Assembly: GCF_014640115.1 (NCBI RefSeq)
Contig: NZ_BMGI01000005.1
Coordinates: 307,977-371,976 of the forward strand
Reading direction: 5' to 3'
Length of the DNA: 64,000 nt
Source of the DNA: Sinisalibacter lacisalsi
GTDB lineage: Bacteria; Pseudomonadota; Alphaproteobacteria; Rhodobacterales; Rhodobacteraceae
Part shown: positions 44,372 to 56,236 of the stretch, piece after piece
How the letters are laid out: every line of letters begins with the position of its first letter
Numbering within the stretch: position 1 is the first letter of the stretch
Made by a program: the position numbers and the translations under genes
The notes under the pieces: generated by a model
What the model was told of the DNA's origin: nothing
What the model saw: the letters and a program-made list of their open reading frames with translations, nothing else
Database searches by the model: none

Positions 44372-44383
44372 CGCCGCCCGCCC

Positions 44384-44412
44384 CTGTTACGATCATGTCA
44401 TGAAACCGTTAC
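44384..44412. promoter_or_regulatory. Pho-box-like triple repeat before pit
   Basis: CTGTTAC, ATGTCAT and CCGTTAC occur at exact 11-base intervals on the plus strand (44384, 44395, 44406), separated by GATC and GAAA. The PhoB consensus is CTGTCAT repeated with 4-base spacers. The block ends 13 bases upstream of the pit ATG. Its direction is opposite to the gene, and its closeness to the start suits repression. Confidence 0.5.
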
Positions 44413-44504
44413 GTTTCGGGCGAGCTACCCCAGCGATCAGGGCGATGCAATGGTTTCTCCCGTCGCGGTGGCGCGCGGAAGCGGTCAGTGACAGGGCGGC
44501 GCGG

Positions 44505-44963
44505 TCAAAACGCCCGCAGCAGCGCGCTGAGGCTTTCTTCCTCGACCATGTCGGCGGCCTTGTCCAACGTCACCCAGGCGCGCTCGCGCTGACCGGCCTC
44601 GGGGAACTCGTCCGCCATGTCGGTCACCTTGAGCGCATAGACCGTGGCGGAACAGGGCTCGCTCAGCCCGTCGTCGTGATGCTTGATATAGTCGAACTCG
44701 CCCACCGGCGCGCGGCGCACCTTGGCCGACTTCACGCCCGCCTCTTCCCAGGCCTCGATCCGTGCCGCCTCGGCGGCGGTCTTGCCATCCATCGGCCAGC
44801 CCTTGGGCAGCATCCAGCGCCCGGTGCGCCGGGTGGTGATGAGCAGCACTTCCTTGCGGCCCTCGGACTTGCGATAGCACAGCGCCGCCACCTGAAATCG
44901 GCTCGGGCGGCGGAACATGGGAACTAAGACCTCGTCCCAGGCCTTGGTGATGATCGACGACAT
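44505..44963 (-). CDS. Nudix hydrolase
   Basis: This 152-residue protein has a Nudix box running from [18 protein letters not shown] (about 62-79). The EEAG end is intact, while the usual RE pair is IE. Hydrolysis of a nucleoside diphosphate derivative is the family activity; inositol-polyphosphate-type members (DIPP) look similar in [12 protein letters not shown]. The upstream gap is unusually AT-rich and may hold its promoter. Confidence 0.88.
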   Translation of the reverse strand: MSSIITKAWDEVLVPMFRRPSRFQVAALCYRKSEGRKEVLLITTRRTGRWMLPKGWPMDGKTAAEAARIEAWEEAGVKSAKVRRAPVGEFDYIKHHDDGLSEPCSATVYALKVTDMADEFPEAGQRERAWVTLDKAADMVEEESLSALLRAF

Positions 44964-45065
44964 GGTACCCGCCTGTTATTTTTTTTCTTTTGTTGGAACT
45001 TAAATAGGTCAAGAAAAGGTAAATTACAAATCAACTCGCCGCGCACGGGTCTTTTTCCCGCGCGA

Positions 45066-47507
45066 TCAACCCTTGCGAGGCCGAGCGCGCAGGGTCGGGT
45101 CGGCGGCGGTCGGGTCCTCCGGCCAGGGGTGTTTGGGATAGCGCCCGCGCATGTCCTTGCGAACGTCGGCATAGCTCGTGGCCCAGAACGCCGGCAGGTC
45201 GGCGGTGGTCTGCACCGGGCGCCCGGCGGGCGAAAGCAGGGTCACGCGCAGCGGCGTCGCCCCCACCATCGGGTGGCGGGTAACGCCGAACATCTCCTGC
45301 AGCCGCACCGCGATCTCCGGGGCGTCGCCGGAATAGTCGATCGCCACCTTGCGCCCGAGCGGGGTGGTGAAATGCGCCGGCGCGGCGGCGTCGAGACGCT
45401 GCATCTGGCCCCAGTCGAGCCGGGCGCGCAGCGCATCGAGGATGTCGAAACGCTTCCAGTCTTCCGCCGTGCGCACCCCCCCGAGGTGGGGCAACAGCCA
45501 GTCTTCGAGGCTGTCCATCAACGCCGCCTCGGTCATCTCCGGCAGATCGGGGTCGGTGGCGCGCACCAGCTCTATCCGCGCCATGAAGCGGCGCGCCGCC
45601 GCCGAGGGGGCAAGCCCGATCTGGCGCACGCCATCGAGCATGGCCCGCCCCACCGCTTCCGGATCGGCGTCGGTCCAGTTGCGCTCGGCCAGCGCAAGCG
45701 CGCCCAAGCGTTCCTCCTCGCGCGTCCGCACCCGACCCTCGCGCCGCGACCATGCGCAAACCCTGTGCCAGCCAATGGCCTCGCCATGCACCGCGCGCAG
45801 CTCGGCCTCGCTGATCGCCGTGGCCATGCGCACACGCGCCTCGCGCGGGTCGCCGTCGGTGTCGGTCACCACGATCAGCCGCTGGCCGGCGAGCGGATCG
45901 GCATCGTCGAGCACCGCGCCCTTGCCGCCCGAGAGCACGTAGCGCGCCGCACCGCCCTTGCGGCGCAGGCCGACGCGGTCGGGGTAGGCGAGCGCTGCCA
46001 TCTGCGCCGGCGAAAGCGCCGGGCCGTCGCCGGCGAGCCGGGCGAGGCGCTTGGCCTCGGTGTGGATGCGCGCAACGGTGGCGCGGTTCGGCTCGATCCC
46101 GTGCTCGGCGCGAAACCGCGCCGGATCGGCCAGCGCCGCCAGCCGCAAGGACAGCTCCACCGCTGCGCCGCGCGGCAATGGATCGCGCTCTTCCATCAGC
46201 GCGGCGAGCGGCGCGGCTTCGCGCCCGGCCACCACCAGCATGTGGCCAAGGCGCGGGTGCAGCGGCAGCCGCGCCAGCCGCTTGCCGTGATCGGTGATCC
46301 TGCCGGCCGCGTCGAGCGCCCCCAGCGCCGCGAGCAGCGCCCGCGCCTCGGACAGAACGCCGGGGTTTGGCGGCGTGAGGAAGGCGAGCCCCTCGCCGTC
46401 TCCCGCGCCCCAGAGCGCCAGTTCCAGCGCCAGCGGCGCAAGATCGGCCATCTCGATCTCGGCGGGCGGGAAGGCCAGGAGCGCACCCTCCTCGCCCTTG
46501 GTCCACATCCGGTAGCAGGTGCCCGCGGCCACCCGCCCGGCACGCCCGCGGCGCTGCGCCGCTTCCGCTTTCGAAACCCGCTCGGTCACCAGCCGGCTCA
46601 TGCCCGAGCCGGGATCGACCCGCGCACGGCGCGCCTTGCCGGCATCGACCACCACCCGGATATCCTCGATGGTGAGCGAGGTTTCGGCGATCGAGGTGGC
46701 GAGCACCACCTTGCGGCCTTCCGGCTCGGGCCGGATCGCCGCGCGTTGCGCCGCCATGTCGAGGGCGCCGAACAGCGGGCGGATGCGGCAATCACCCGGC
46801 AGACGGCCCGAAAGCGCCGCCTCGACCCGCCGGATCTCGCCCTCGCCGGGCAGGAACACGAGCACGCCACCGCTGGTTTCGTTAACCGCGCGCAGCACCA
46901 GGTCGGCCACCGCCGTCTCGAAGCGCGCCCTGGGCGGCAGCGGCGCGTCGAGCCAGAGGGTTTTGACCGGGAAGGCGCGGCCCTCGCTCACCAGCACCGG
47001 CGCGCCGCCCAGGATCTCCGCAACCGGCTCGGCGTCGAGCGTGGCCGACATCACCACCAGAACCAGATCGTCACGCAGCGCCTCGCGCGCCTCCCAGGCC
47101 AGCGCAAGGCCGAGATCGGCATTAAGGGAGCGTTCGTGGAATTCGTCAAAGATCAAGGCGCCAATCCCCTCCAAAGCGGGGTCGGATTGCAGCATTCGTG
47201 TAAGAATGCCCTCGGTCACCACCTCGATGCGCGTGGCCTTGGAAACCTTCGCCTCGCCGCGAATACGAAAGCCCACCGCTTGCCCCACCGGCTCACCAAG
47301 GGTTTCGGCCATCCGCTCGGCAGCGGCGCGCGCGGCAAGGCGGCGCGGCTCCAGCATCACGATCCGGCCGGCCACGTCATCCAGAAGCGCCAGCGGCACC
47401 CGGGTTGTCTTGCCCGCACCGGGCGGGGCCACGAGCACGGCGCGCCCGGCTTCGGCGAGCGCGGCGCGCAGGCCGGGCAGAACACTATCTATCGGAAGCG
47501 GCGTCAT
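45066..47507 (-). CDS. hrpB: ATP-dependent helicase HrpB
   Basis: This 813-residue DEAH/RHA-type helicase has Walker [10 protein letters not shown] at 27-35, motif [12 protein letters not shown] motif VVMSATLDA, the [10 protein letters not shown] motif VI, and a C-terminal HrpB-specific domain. The role in the cell is not well defined; RNA helicase activity is assumed. It is 15 bases upstream of the DUF3108 gene's stop, in the order DUF3108 then hrpB. Confidence 0.95.
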   Translation of the reverse strand: MTPLPIDSVLPGLRAALAEAGRAVLVAPPGAGKTTRVPLALLDDVAGRIVMLEPRRLAARAAAERMAETLGEPVGQAVGFRIRGEAKVSKATRIEVVTEGILTRMLQSDPALEGIGALIFDEFHERSLNADLGLALAWEAREALRDDLVLVVMSATLDAEPVAEILGGAPVLVSEGRAFPVKTLWLDAPLPPRARFETAVADLVLRAVNETSGGVLVFLPGEGEIRRVEAALSGRLPGDCRIRPLFGALDMAAQRAAIRPEPEGRKVVLATSIAETSLTIEDIRVVVDAGKARRARVDPGSGMSRLVTERVSKAEAAQRRGRAGRVAAGTCYRMWTKGEEGALLAFPPAEIEMADLAPLALELALWGAGDGEGLAFLTPPNPGVLSEARALLAALGALDAAGRITDHGKRLARLPLHPRLGHMLVVAGREAAPLAALMEERDPLPRGAAVELSLRLAALADPARFRAEHGIEPNRATVARIHTEAKRLARLAGDGPALSPAQMAALAYPDRVGLRRKGGAARYVLSGGKGAVLDDADPLAGQRLIVVTDTDGDPREARVRMATAISEAELRAVHGEAIGWHRVCAWSRREGRVRTREEERLGALALAERNWTDADPEAVGRAMLDGVRQIGLAPSAAARRFMARIELVRATDPDLPEMTEAALMDSLEDWLLPHLGGVRTAEDWKRFDILDALRARLDWGQMQRLDAAAPAHFTTPLGRKVAIDYSGDAPEIAVRLQEMFGVTRHPMVGATPLRVTLLSPAGRPVQTTADLPAFWATSYADVRKDMRGRYPKHPWPEDPTAADPTLRARPRKG

Positions 47508-47522
47508 GGCGGCCTTATCGCG

Positions 47523-48170
47523 CTATCTGCGCACGAGCGCCACCTTGCCGTGGATCGTGTCGATATCGGCGCGCATCGCCACCAACCTGTCGCCCGCGCG
47601 CTCGAAGCGGATCGTGAACGGAAAGTTCACCGCGTCGGCCATCTCGGCCTCGGTGTAGCCCGAAAGCCGGGTGAGCAGACCACTGCAGGTGAGGGTGTCG
47701 CCAACACCGCCCGCCGCGGGCCGGATCTGCACCCGCATGGCGCGCTTGCCGTCGAAGGTCTGCCCGTCGAAGGCGCAGCCCTTGTCGGCGTCACGGTCGA
47801 TCAGCGCGGCGATCAGGCCGGTGAGCGGGTCGATCCGCGCGTCGCCCGCGGCGAAGCTCACCCGCACCGCGGAGGTCCGATAGCCCGTGTCGACATCCTC
47901 TTCGTAGCTCCGGGGCCGCAGATCGGGCATGGCACCGACGCCGCGCGCGCTCATGGTGAAGCGGACCCGGGCGAGCAGGCCGGCGAGCCCGGTGGTGCGA
48001 AACTCGCCCTTCGCCGCATAGGCCGAACCATTGGCGTTCTTGGCGAGCACCATCTGCCCCACCGGCGCGCCGAAGAGCCGCACGCCGAAGCTGGCTTGCG
48101 CGGAGTCGCTCAAGGCGGGCGCTGCGAGCAGCAATCCAAGCGCCGCCAGCAGACCGAGGGATTTGCGCAT
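47523..48170 (-). CDS. DUF3108 exported protein
   Basis: This 215-residue protein has a signal peptide ([25 protein letters not shown]) and then the DUF3108 pattern: [13 protein letters not shown], a [17 protein letters not shown] segment, and [12 protein letters not shown]. It is probably periplasmic. The family function is unknown. ATG at 48170 is preferred to a GTG one codon upstream. It is divergent from meaB. Confidence 0.85.
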   Translation of the reverse strand: MRKSLGLLAALGLLLAAPALSDSAQASFGVRLFGAPVGQMVLAKNANGSAYAAKGEFRTTGLAGLLARVRFTMSARGVGAMPDLRPRSYEEDVDTGYRTSAVRVSFAAGDARIDPLTGLIAALIDRDADKGCAFDGQTFDGKRAMRVQIRPAAGGVGDTLTCSGLLTRLSGYTEAEMADAVNFPFTIRFERAGDRLVAMRADIDTIHGKVALVRR

Positions 48171-48302
48171 CACGCCTTCTCCAGCCGAATCGGTGTTTCG
48201 AGCTGCCTCATCTTACCACGCCGCCCCTTCCCGGCCCAGCCGAGCGGCTGGACAAGACAGCGCAGGGCAGGCAAGACGGAGGCCGCAGCGGAGGGTGGAG
48301 CG

Positions 48303-49280
48303 ATGGACATCGACGATCTCGCGAAACGGGTCATCGCCGGCGAGCGCAGGGCATTGGCGCGCGCGATCACGTTGGTCGAAAGCGGCCGGGCCGATCACCG
48401 CGCCGAAGCCGCCCGGCTGATCGAGGCGGTCGGCAGCGCCGGACGAGAGGCGTTGCGGATCGGGCTTTCGGGCACGCCGGGGGTGGGCAAATCCACCTTC
48501 ATCGAGGCCTTCGGGATGTTCCTGATCGAACGCGGGCTGAAAGTGGCGGTGCTCGCCGTCGATCCCTCGTCGGCCCGCTCGGGCGGTTCGATCCTCGGCG
48601 ACAAGACCCGGATGGAACGCCTCGCGCGTGAGAAAGACGCCTTCATCCGCCCCTCGCCCGCGCAAAGCCAGCTTGGCGGCGTGGCCCGGCGCTCGCGCGA
48701 GGCGGTGGCGCTGTGCGAAGCGGCGGGGTTCGACGTGGTGCTGATCGAAACCGTGGGCGTGGGCCAGTCTGAAACCATGGTGGCAGGCATGGCCGACCTT
48801 TTCCTGTTGTTGATCGCGCCCGCCGGCGGCGACGAGTTGCAGGGGGTCAAGCGCGGGATCATGGAGATCGCCGACATCATCCTTGTCAACAAGGCCGACG
48901 GCGCGCTGAAAGACACCGCCACGCGCACCTGCTCGGATTATGCCGGCGCGCTCAGGCTCTTGCGCAAGCGCCCGCAAGACCCCGACGGCTACCCCCGCGC
49001 GATGCTCGTCTCGGCCCTCACCCAGGCGGGCCTGCCCGAAGCCTGGGAGGCGATGAGCGCGCTCGTCGAGTGGCGCCGGAGCACCGGCCACTGGGCGCGC
49101 AACCGGGCCGAACAGGCGCGCCACTGGTTCGAGGAAGAACTGCGCGCGGGCCTGCTCGCCCGGCTCGAAAACGACCCCTCGATCCGCGCGAGAGTCGCCC
49201 GGCTCGGCGAAGCGGTGGCGCGCGGCGAGACCTCGCCCACCGCCGCCGCCGGATCGGTGCTCGCCTCGCTCGACGACTGA
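48303..49280 (+). CDS. meaB: methylmalonyl-CoA mutase-associated GTPase MeaB
   Basis: This 325-residue G3E-family GTPase protects and loads B12-dependent methylmalonyl-CoA mutase. Walker A GTPGVGKS is at 57-64, [21 protein letters not shown] follows, and the switch region ETVGVGQSE is present. NKADG marks guanine specificity. The mutase genes are not in the window. cobU elsewhere in the window shows that the organism handles cobalamin. Confidence 0.94.
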   Translation: MDIDDLAKRVIAGERRALARAITLVESGRADHRAEAARLIEAVGSAGREALRIGLSGTPGVGKSTFIEAFGMFLIERGLKVAVLAVDPSSARSGGSILGDKTRMERLAREKDAFIRPSPAQSQLGGVARRSREAVALCEAAGFDVVLIETVGVGQSETMVAGMADLFLLLIAPAGGDELQGVKRGIMEIADIILVNKADGALKDTATRTCSDYAGALRLLRKRPQDPDGYPRAMLVSALTQAGLPEAWEAMSALVEWRRSTGHWARNRAEQARHWFEEELRAGLLARLENDPSIRARVARLGEAVARGETSPTAAAGSVLASLDD

Positions 49281-49478
49281 CAGCGCGATCCGGCGGCATC
49301 GTGCACCGGTGCGGATTTTTCCGATTGGACAAACCGCGTGACAGCCGGCGCGCGTGCGCCTATCACCGCGTTGCAAAATGGCGCAAGCAAGGATGATCGC
49401 GGCCGAACAACCGGCCGACGGTCAGGCACTTGTCTGCGCGCTGCCTGCTCATGCCGTTCCGTTCCCCGGTGTTCCACC

Positions 49479-51317
<1,839 letters not shown>

Positions 51318-51543
51318 GCGCCCGTCGAACGAGGCGCAGGGGGGCCGCGCGGTGGCCTTTTCGGGCTGCGCAAGAGGTAGCAAAAAGCATCGGTTCGCAG
51401 CGACGACGGCAATGCCTCGCGCCGCCTGTAAGGCCGAAACCGGGCCGAAACGCCCTAGGATTTGCACGCCATTCACTCAGAAAGGTCACGGAATTCAGGT
51501 AACGACTCGGTAACCATGTCTTCGGAATGCCGGAAATGAAAGG

Positions 51544-52047
51544 ATGATTCGAAAGCCCGACATGCTGACCCGTTTTGAACGGGACGATGGCGGCTCGGTC
51601 GTCGTTGATTGGGTTGTCCTGTCCGCCGCCGTGATGGGGATCGGCGTCGCGGTGGCTGTCAGCATGGGTTCCGGCGTCAATTCCCTCGGCCACTCGGTTG
51701 GGCAAGAAATCGGCGCGACCGATGTGGCGCCCGATTTTTCCGGTTCTGACGCCAAGGCGGCGACGCATTACTTCGACTTGGGCATCGGGCTGAGCCCTGA
51801 CAATCGGCGGGAAGCATGGCGCCAGGCGCGCATGGCCGCGCAAGAGGGTTCGCCGAAGGGCTACAACTACGACCCCGATTTCAAGGAAACGCGGTACGTG
51901 GATGCGGAATCCGGGATGCCCGTTTACCAGTCCAACGACGGCAAAAGCTACAGTATCGGCGGCAAGGTGGTATCGGCCTCGGATTATGTCCCGAAGCGCA
52001 ACGGCGCGTCTTTCATGTCGGCCTTCAACGACTATTGGGGGTCGTAA
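51544..52047 (+). CDS. Flp/type IVb pilin-like membrane protein
   Basis: This 167-residue protein has one N-terminal hydrophobic segment preceded by a DDGGSVVVDW stretch. This resembles the Flp pilin G/A-x-x-x-E-Y processing region, with D-W in place of E-Y. The rest (about 55-167) is polar, without known motif, ending in a tyrosine/serine-rich tail. A later ATG at 51562 is possible and would give the usual short leader. No tad assembly genes are near. GGTAAC repeats at about 51499-51516 may be part of its promoter. Confidence 0.6.
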   Translation: MIRKPDMLTRFERDDGGSVVVDWVVLSAAVMGIGVAVAVSMGSGVNSLGHSVGQEIGATDVAPDFSGSDAKAATHYFDLGIGLSPDNRREAWRQARMAAQEGSPKGYNYDPDFKETRYVDAESGMPVYQSNDGKSYSIGGKVVSASDYVPKRNGASFMSAFNDYWGS

Positions 52048-52128
52048 CCCCCCGCGGCTATCACGGCTGCGAAGGCAGGAAAGCCGGCGCGGGCGATCGT
52101 GCCGGCGTCACCCGGGCAAGGCGCCGGC

Positions 52129-53151
52129 TCAGCAGATCCGCGGCAGTTGCTCGCCCACCAGCATGTCGACGATGCGCGAGCCGCCGAAGAGCGTGCGCAT
52201 GGTGACCTGCCCCGCCGGGCCCTCGGTGGCGCGGCCGATGATGGTGGCGCCGGCGCCGGTATCGACCGCGCGCATCGCCGCCAGCGTCGCTTGCGCCTCC
52301 GCCTTGGGCACGAAGACCACCAGCCGCCCCTCGTTGGCGAGGTAGAGCGGGTCGAGGCCGAGCAGCTCGCAGGTGCCTTTCACCTCGGCGCGCAGCGGCA
52401 GCGCGGTTTCCTCGATCTCGATGCCCACGCCCGCCGCTTCGGCCATTTCGTTGAGCGCCGAGGCCAGCCCGCCGCGGGTGCAGTCGCGCGCGGCGCGGGC
52501 GTTGGGCGCGGCGGCGAGGATCGCCTCCATCAGGTGCCCGAGCCCGGCGCAATCGCTCTGCAGGTCGGACGAAAGCGCCAGATCACCGCGCGCGGCGAGG
52601 ATGCAGGCGCCGTGATCGCCCAGCACACCATTGACGATGGCCACGTCGCCGGGGCGGATATGCGCGGCGGCGATGTCGCGCCCCGGCGGAATCACCCCCA
52701 CGCCGGAGGTGGTGACAAACACCCGGTCGGCCGCGCCCCGGCCCACCACTTTTGTATCGCCGGTGACGATGCGCACCCCGGCGCGTTCGGCCTCACCTTT
52801 CATACTTGCGACGATCCGGCGCAGGAGCGCGAAATCGGTGCCCTCCTCGATGATGAAGGCGGCCGAAAGCCAGAGCGGGCGGGCGCCGCCGACGGCGAGA
52901 TCGTTCACCGTGCCGTTCACCGCCAGCGTGCCGATATCGCCGCCGGGAAACTCGACCGGACTGACCACGAAACTGTCGGTGGTGAAGGCGAGCCGTGCAC
53001 CCGGTTCGGCTAGCGCCCCCGCTTCCAGCCGGGCCTGGTCTTCCATCCCGTCGGGCTCGAAAGCGCCGGTGAACACCTCCTCGATGAGGTCGCGCATCGC
53101 GCTGCCGCCGCCGCCGTGGGCCAGCGTCACCCTGTCACCGCGTAATGTCAT
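52129..53151 (-). CDS. hypE: [NiFe] hydrogenase maturation protein HypE
   Basis: This 340-residue enzyme makes the thiocyanate ligand that becomes the CN of the [NiFe] active site. It belongs to the PurM/ThiL fold, with LAHGGGGSAM near 10-19, the VNGTVNDLAVGGARPLW segment, and the functional C-terminus PRIC, whose last cysteine is carbamoylated. It follows hypD by 35 bases and is last of its unit. Confidence 0.97.
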   Translation of the reverse strand: MTLRGDRVTLAHGGGGSAMRDLIEEVFTGAFEPDGMEDQARLEAGALAEPGARLAFTTDSFVVSPVEFPGGDIGTLAVNGTVNDLAVGGARPLWLSAAFIIEEGTDFALLRRIVASMKGEAERAGVRIVTGDTKVVGRGAADRVFVTTSGVGVIPPGRDIAAAHIRPGDVAIVNGVLGDHGACILAARGDLALSSDLQSDCAGLGHLMEAILAAAPNARAARDCTRGGLASALNEMAEAAGVGIEIEETALPLRAEVKGTCELLGLDPLYLANEGRLVVFVPKAEAQATLAAMRAVDTGAGATIIGRATEGPAGQVTMRTLFGGSRIVDMLVGEQLPRIC

Positions 53152-53186
53152 TCTGCTCCGCTCCAAACATCCGGGGCCGCGTCGCC

Positions 53187-54332
53187 CTATTCCGCCGCCG
53201 CCGGGCCGCGCCGCCCGCCGTATTGCCAATAGGCGGCACAGGCCCCTTCCGAAGAGACCATGAGCGCGCCCAGCGGGGTCTCTGGCGTGCATTCGGTGCC
53301 GAACATCGGGCAGCCGGTTGGCTTGATCCGGCCGGTCATCACCGCCGCACAGCGGGTGCCCTCGGGCTCGGCCACGTCGCGGGCGCGGCGCGCGCCGTAG
53401 CCGATGCCGAACTTCGCTTCCGCGTCCCAGGCCGCGTAGGCCGGGCGGATGCACAACCCGCTCGCGTCGATCTCGCCAAGCCCGCGCCAGGCGAAGGAGG
53501 GGCGCGGCTCGTAGACATCGGCCATGGCGGCGAGGCTCACCGGGTTGCCATGCTCCGGCACGACACGGCCATACTGGTTTTCCACCTCCGCGCGCCCGTC
53601 GCGGTTCTGCTCCAGCACCATGAGCACCGATTGCAGAAGGTCGGTCGGCTCGAAGCCGGCCACCACGATGGGCTTGCCGTAATCCTGGGCGATGAAGTCG
53701 TAGGGATGGGTGCCGATCACCATGCTGACATGGCCGGGACCAACGAAACCGTCGAGCAGCATATGCGGGTCGTCGAGCAGCACCTTGATCGGCTGCGGCA
53801 CGGTGATGTGATTGCAGAACACGGTGAAATTGCCGATGCCCTCGCGCGCCGCCTGCTGGATGGTGAGCGCGGTGGAGGGCGTCGTGGTTTCAAACCCCAG
53901 CCCGAAGAACACCACCTCGCGGTCCGGGTGGCGGCGGGCAAGTTCCAGCGCGTCGAGCGGCGAATAGACGGTGCGGATATCGGCGCCCTCGGCCTTGGCC
54001 TGCAACAGCGACTTTTTCGTGCCCGGCACCCGCATCGCATCGCCGAAGCTGGTGAAGATAACCCCCGGGCGCTCGGAGATCTCCACCGCCTCGTCGACCC
54101 GCGCCATCGGCAGCACGCAGACCGGGCAGCCGGGGCCGTGGATGAACTCGATGCCTTCATGCACCAGCCGGTCGAGCCCGTAGCGGAAGATCGCATGGGT
54201 GTGGCCGCCGCAGATCTCCATGATCCGCACCGGCTCGGCCCGGGTTGCGCCGATCGCCTCGGCGACCGCGCCGATCCGCGCGATCAGCGCCTTGGCGGCG
54301 GCGGGATCGCGGAATTCCTCGACATACCTCAT
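53187..54332 (-). CDS. hypD: [NiFe] hydrogenase maturation protein HypD
   Basis: This 381-residue iron-sulfur protein binds Fe with CO and CN ligands together with HypC. The key C41-G-G-H44 motif, the GCPVC pair C69/C72, and the C-terminal GCPMFGTECTPE segment that helps hold the [4Fe-4S] cluster are all present. It overlaps hypC by four bases. Confidence 0.97.
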   Translation of the reverse strand: MRYVEEFRDPAAAKALIARIGAVAEAIGATRAEPVRIMEICGGHTHAIFRYGLDRLVHEGIEFIHGPGCPVCVLPMARVDEAVEISERPGVIFTSFGDAMRVPGTKKSLLQAKAEGADIRTVYSPLDALELARRHPDREVVFFGLGFETTTPSTALTIQQAAREGIGNFTVFCNHITVPQPIKVLLDDPHMLLDGFVGPGHVSMVIGTHPYDFIAQDYGKPIVVAGFEPTDLLQSVLMVLEQNRDGRAEVENQYGRVVPEHGNPVSLAAMADVYEPRPSFAWRGLGEIDASGLCIRPAYAAWDAEAKFGIGYGARRARDVAEPEGTRCAAVMTGRIKPTGCPMFGTECTPETPLGALMVSSEGACAAYWQYGGRRGPAAAE

Positions 54333-54610
54333 GACAGCGCCCGCGCGCTCTCGGCGATCTGTTCGAGCGTTTCCTGCGCCTCGCCCAGATGCCTGAGCGC
54401 CTCCAGCGTGGCCGCCGCCTCGGCCTCGTCGATCAATGCCATGGCGAAACCGACGTGGATCAGCGCCCAGCGCCCGACCAGAGCGGCCGGCTCGGCCTCC
54501 GCCACGCAGGCGATGTTGACCTCGCGTTTGACGCCCGAGACATCGGCCATCGCCGTCATGCGAGCCGCGTCGGTGATCTCGACGATCCGGCCGGGAATTC
54601 CGAGACACAT
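54329..54610 (-). CDS. hypC: [NiFe] hydrogenase assembly chaperone HypC/HupF
   Basis: This 93-residue chaperone has the invariant N-terminus MCLGIPG, where Cys2 binds Fe, and the conserved histidine H52 in IHVGFAMALID. The start at 54610 is fixed by that motif; upstream in-frame codons are not family-like. It is first gene of hypC-hypD-hypE. The usual hypA, hypB and hypF are missing here. Confidence 0.96.
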   Translation of the reverse strand: MCLGIPGRIVEITDAARMTAMADVSGVKREVNIACVAEAEPAALVGRWALIHVGFAMALIDEAEAAATLEALRHLGEAQETLEQIAESARALS

Positions 54611-54669
54611 GATACCCTCCTGTCGCGCTTGTCCGACCGTTCTAGCACGCAAGCGCGCCCGGCGGAATT

Positions 54670-54688
54670 GCGCTGTGTCAAACAGCGC
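54670..54688 (-). terminator. hairpin between hyi and hypC
   Basis: GCGCTGT-GTCAA-ACAGCGC is a perfect 7-base stem three bases past the hyi stop codon. No T-tract follows on the minus strand, so termination may be weak. It could also be a protein-binding dyad upstream of hypC. Confidence 0.45.
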
Positions 54689-54691
54689 GCC

Positions 54692-55453
54692 TCAGGCAAC
54701 GGGCGCGGCGATCCAGCCAAGCCCCTCCCCGGTGCGCCCCGCCGGGTTGTATTCGCCCGACACCCAGCCGGCGTAGCCCTCGGTGTCGAGCCGAGCGAAA
54801 AAGGCCGGGTAATCGACCTCGCCCGCCAGGGGCTCGTGCCGCCCCGGCACCCCGCCGACCTGGATGTGGCGGGCGCGGTGGCCATGCGCCTCCCACGCCG
54901 CGATGCCGTCGCCGGTGATCATCTGGGCGTGATACATGTCGAACTGGAGCCCGAGGTTGGGCGCGCCCACCTCGTCGAGAATCTCCGCCGCCATGTCAAA
55001 ATCATCGAGGAAATAGCCCGGCATGTCGGTGGGGTTGATCGGCTCGATGGTGAGGCTCATCCGCGGCGCCTGCGCCGCCGCCCAGGCGAGGTTCTCGACA
55101 AAGGTGCGCCGCGCCACGAGGCCCTGCGCCTTGCCGGCCATGATATGCAGATGCTGGGCACCCAGCGCCTCGGCAAAGCGCATCGCCCGGCGGAAATCGT
55201 GGCGGAAACGCTCGCCGCCTCCGGGCACTGCCGCGAACCCGCGCGCACCGCCCGCCCAGTTTGGCGGCGGCGCGTTGATCAGCACCATCTCAAGGCCGTT
55301 GGCGCGCAGCCGCCGGGTGATCTCGCCCGCCGCGTCATCGTAGGGAAACAGCACCTCGACCGCCGCGAACCCGGCCTCCGCCGCCGCCTCGAACCGGTCG
55401 AGAAAGGGCAGTTCGCGGAACAGGAAGGTGAGGTTTGCGGCGAATTTCGGCAT
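54692..55453 (-). CDS. hyi: hydroxypyruvate isomerase family sugar isomerase
   Basis: This 253-residue TIM-barrel (xylose-isomerase-like) protein opens with FAANLTFLFRELPFLDRF and has the metal-site segments HIMAGKAQG, LTIEPINP and LQFDMYHAQ. It interconverts hydroxypyruvate and tartronate semialdehyde, or acts on a 2-oxo-tetronate as OtnI. No glyoxylate carboligase is adjacent, so the pathway is unclear. Confidence 0.9.
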   Translation of the reverse strand: MPKFAANLTFLFRELPFLDRFEAAAEAGFAAVEVLFPYDDAAGEITRRLRANGLEMVLINAPPPNWAGGARGFAAVPGGGERFRHDFRRAMRFAEALGAQHLHIMAGKAQGLVARRTFVENLAWAAAQAPRMSLTIEPINPTDMPGYFLDDFDMAAEILDEVGAPNLGLQFDMYHAQMITGDGIAAWEAHGHRARHIQVGGVPGRHEPLAGEVDYPAFFARLDTEGYAGWVSGEYNPAGRTGEGLGWIAAPVA

Positions 55454-55579
55454 GGCTCCTCCGTGGCGGGAGGAAAGCAGGAAGGCGCGGGGCGCGCAAC
55501 AAGGTTCAGCGGTGCGACGGCGCGGCGCGGGTTTGGTCGAATGGGACTCTGCCCTTCATGCAAAAAGGCGCGCAACCGG

Positions 55580-56179
55580 TCAGCCCGGCAATTCCTCGCT
55601 CGGGATGATCGGGAAGAAGCGGCCGCCCGACCAGACGCCGAACCAGCTTGTGCCGTCGACCGGCTCGTGCCGCCCAAGGTCGACGAGGCGGTAGAAGCTC
55701 TTGCGGTCGATCAGCGCTTCGAGATTGGCGCGCACGGTGACATAAGGCGCGGGCTCGCCGGTTTCGGGGTCGCGCACCACGCGGATCGGGTGATCCGGCC
55801 CGGCGGCGGCGCGATCGTCGACATTGGTGGTGAAGGTGAGCCGCTGGTCGCGCCCCTCGCCCTGCACGGTGAAATCCACCGCCACGAAGGGCGCGTCATC
55901 GACCGTGATGCCGACTTTCTCGACCGGGGTGACGAGGAAATAGGCGTCACCGTCCTTGCGGATGATCGAGGCGAAGAGCTTGACCAGTTCGGGCCGGCCG
56001 ATCGGCGTTCCGAGGTAGAACCAGGTGCCGTCGCGGGCGATGCGGATGTCGAGATCGCCGCAGAACGGCGGGTTCCACAGGTGCACCGGCGGCGGGCCCT
56101 TCTTCGCCGCCGCGCGCGCCGCGCCGGCCAGGCTCTCGGCGGAAGGTGGACGATTTGCGCCGTCTGTCGGTTTTGTCAT
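55580..56179 (-). CDS. DUF1285 protein
   Basis: This 199-residue protein has the DUF1285 sequence: WNPPFCGDLDIRIARDGTWFYLGTPIGR near 35-62 and YFLVTPVEKVGITVDDAPFVA. The family is widely conserved in proteobacteria; function is unknown. It is divergent from moxR with a 57-base gap, as in many alphaproteobacteria. Confidence 0.92.
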   Translation of the reverse strand: MTKPTDGANRPPSAESLAGAARAAAKKGPPPVHLWNPPFCGDLDIRIARDGTWFYLGTPIGRPELVKLFASIIRKDGDAYFLVTPVEKVGITVDDAPFVAVDFTVQGEGRDQRLTFTTNVDDRAAAGPDHPIRVVRDPETGEPAPYVTVRANLEALIDRKSFYRLVDLGRHEPVDGTSWFGVWSGGRFFPIIPSEELPG

Positions 56180-56236
56180 TTGAGCAAGCCCCCCGGTGAC
56201 GTTTAATGGTTGGCGAGTATGGCAAGGAGACAACGC

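Noticed and set aside
49281-49478. A small gene between meaB and the ABC exporter
   Set aside because: The frame here is just the 5' extension of the ABC gene, with unusual composition and no start context; the exporter starts at 49479.
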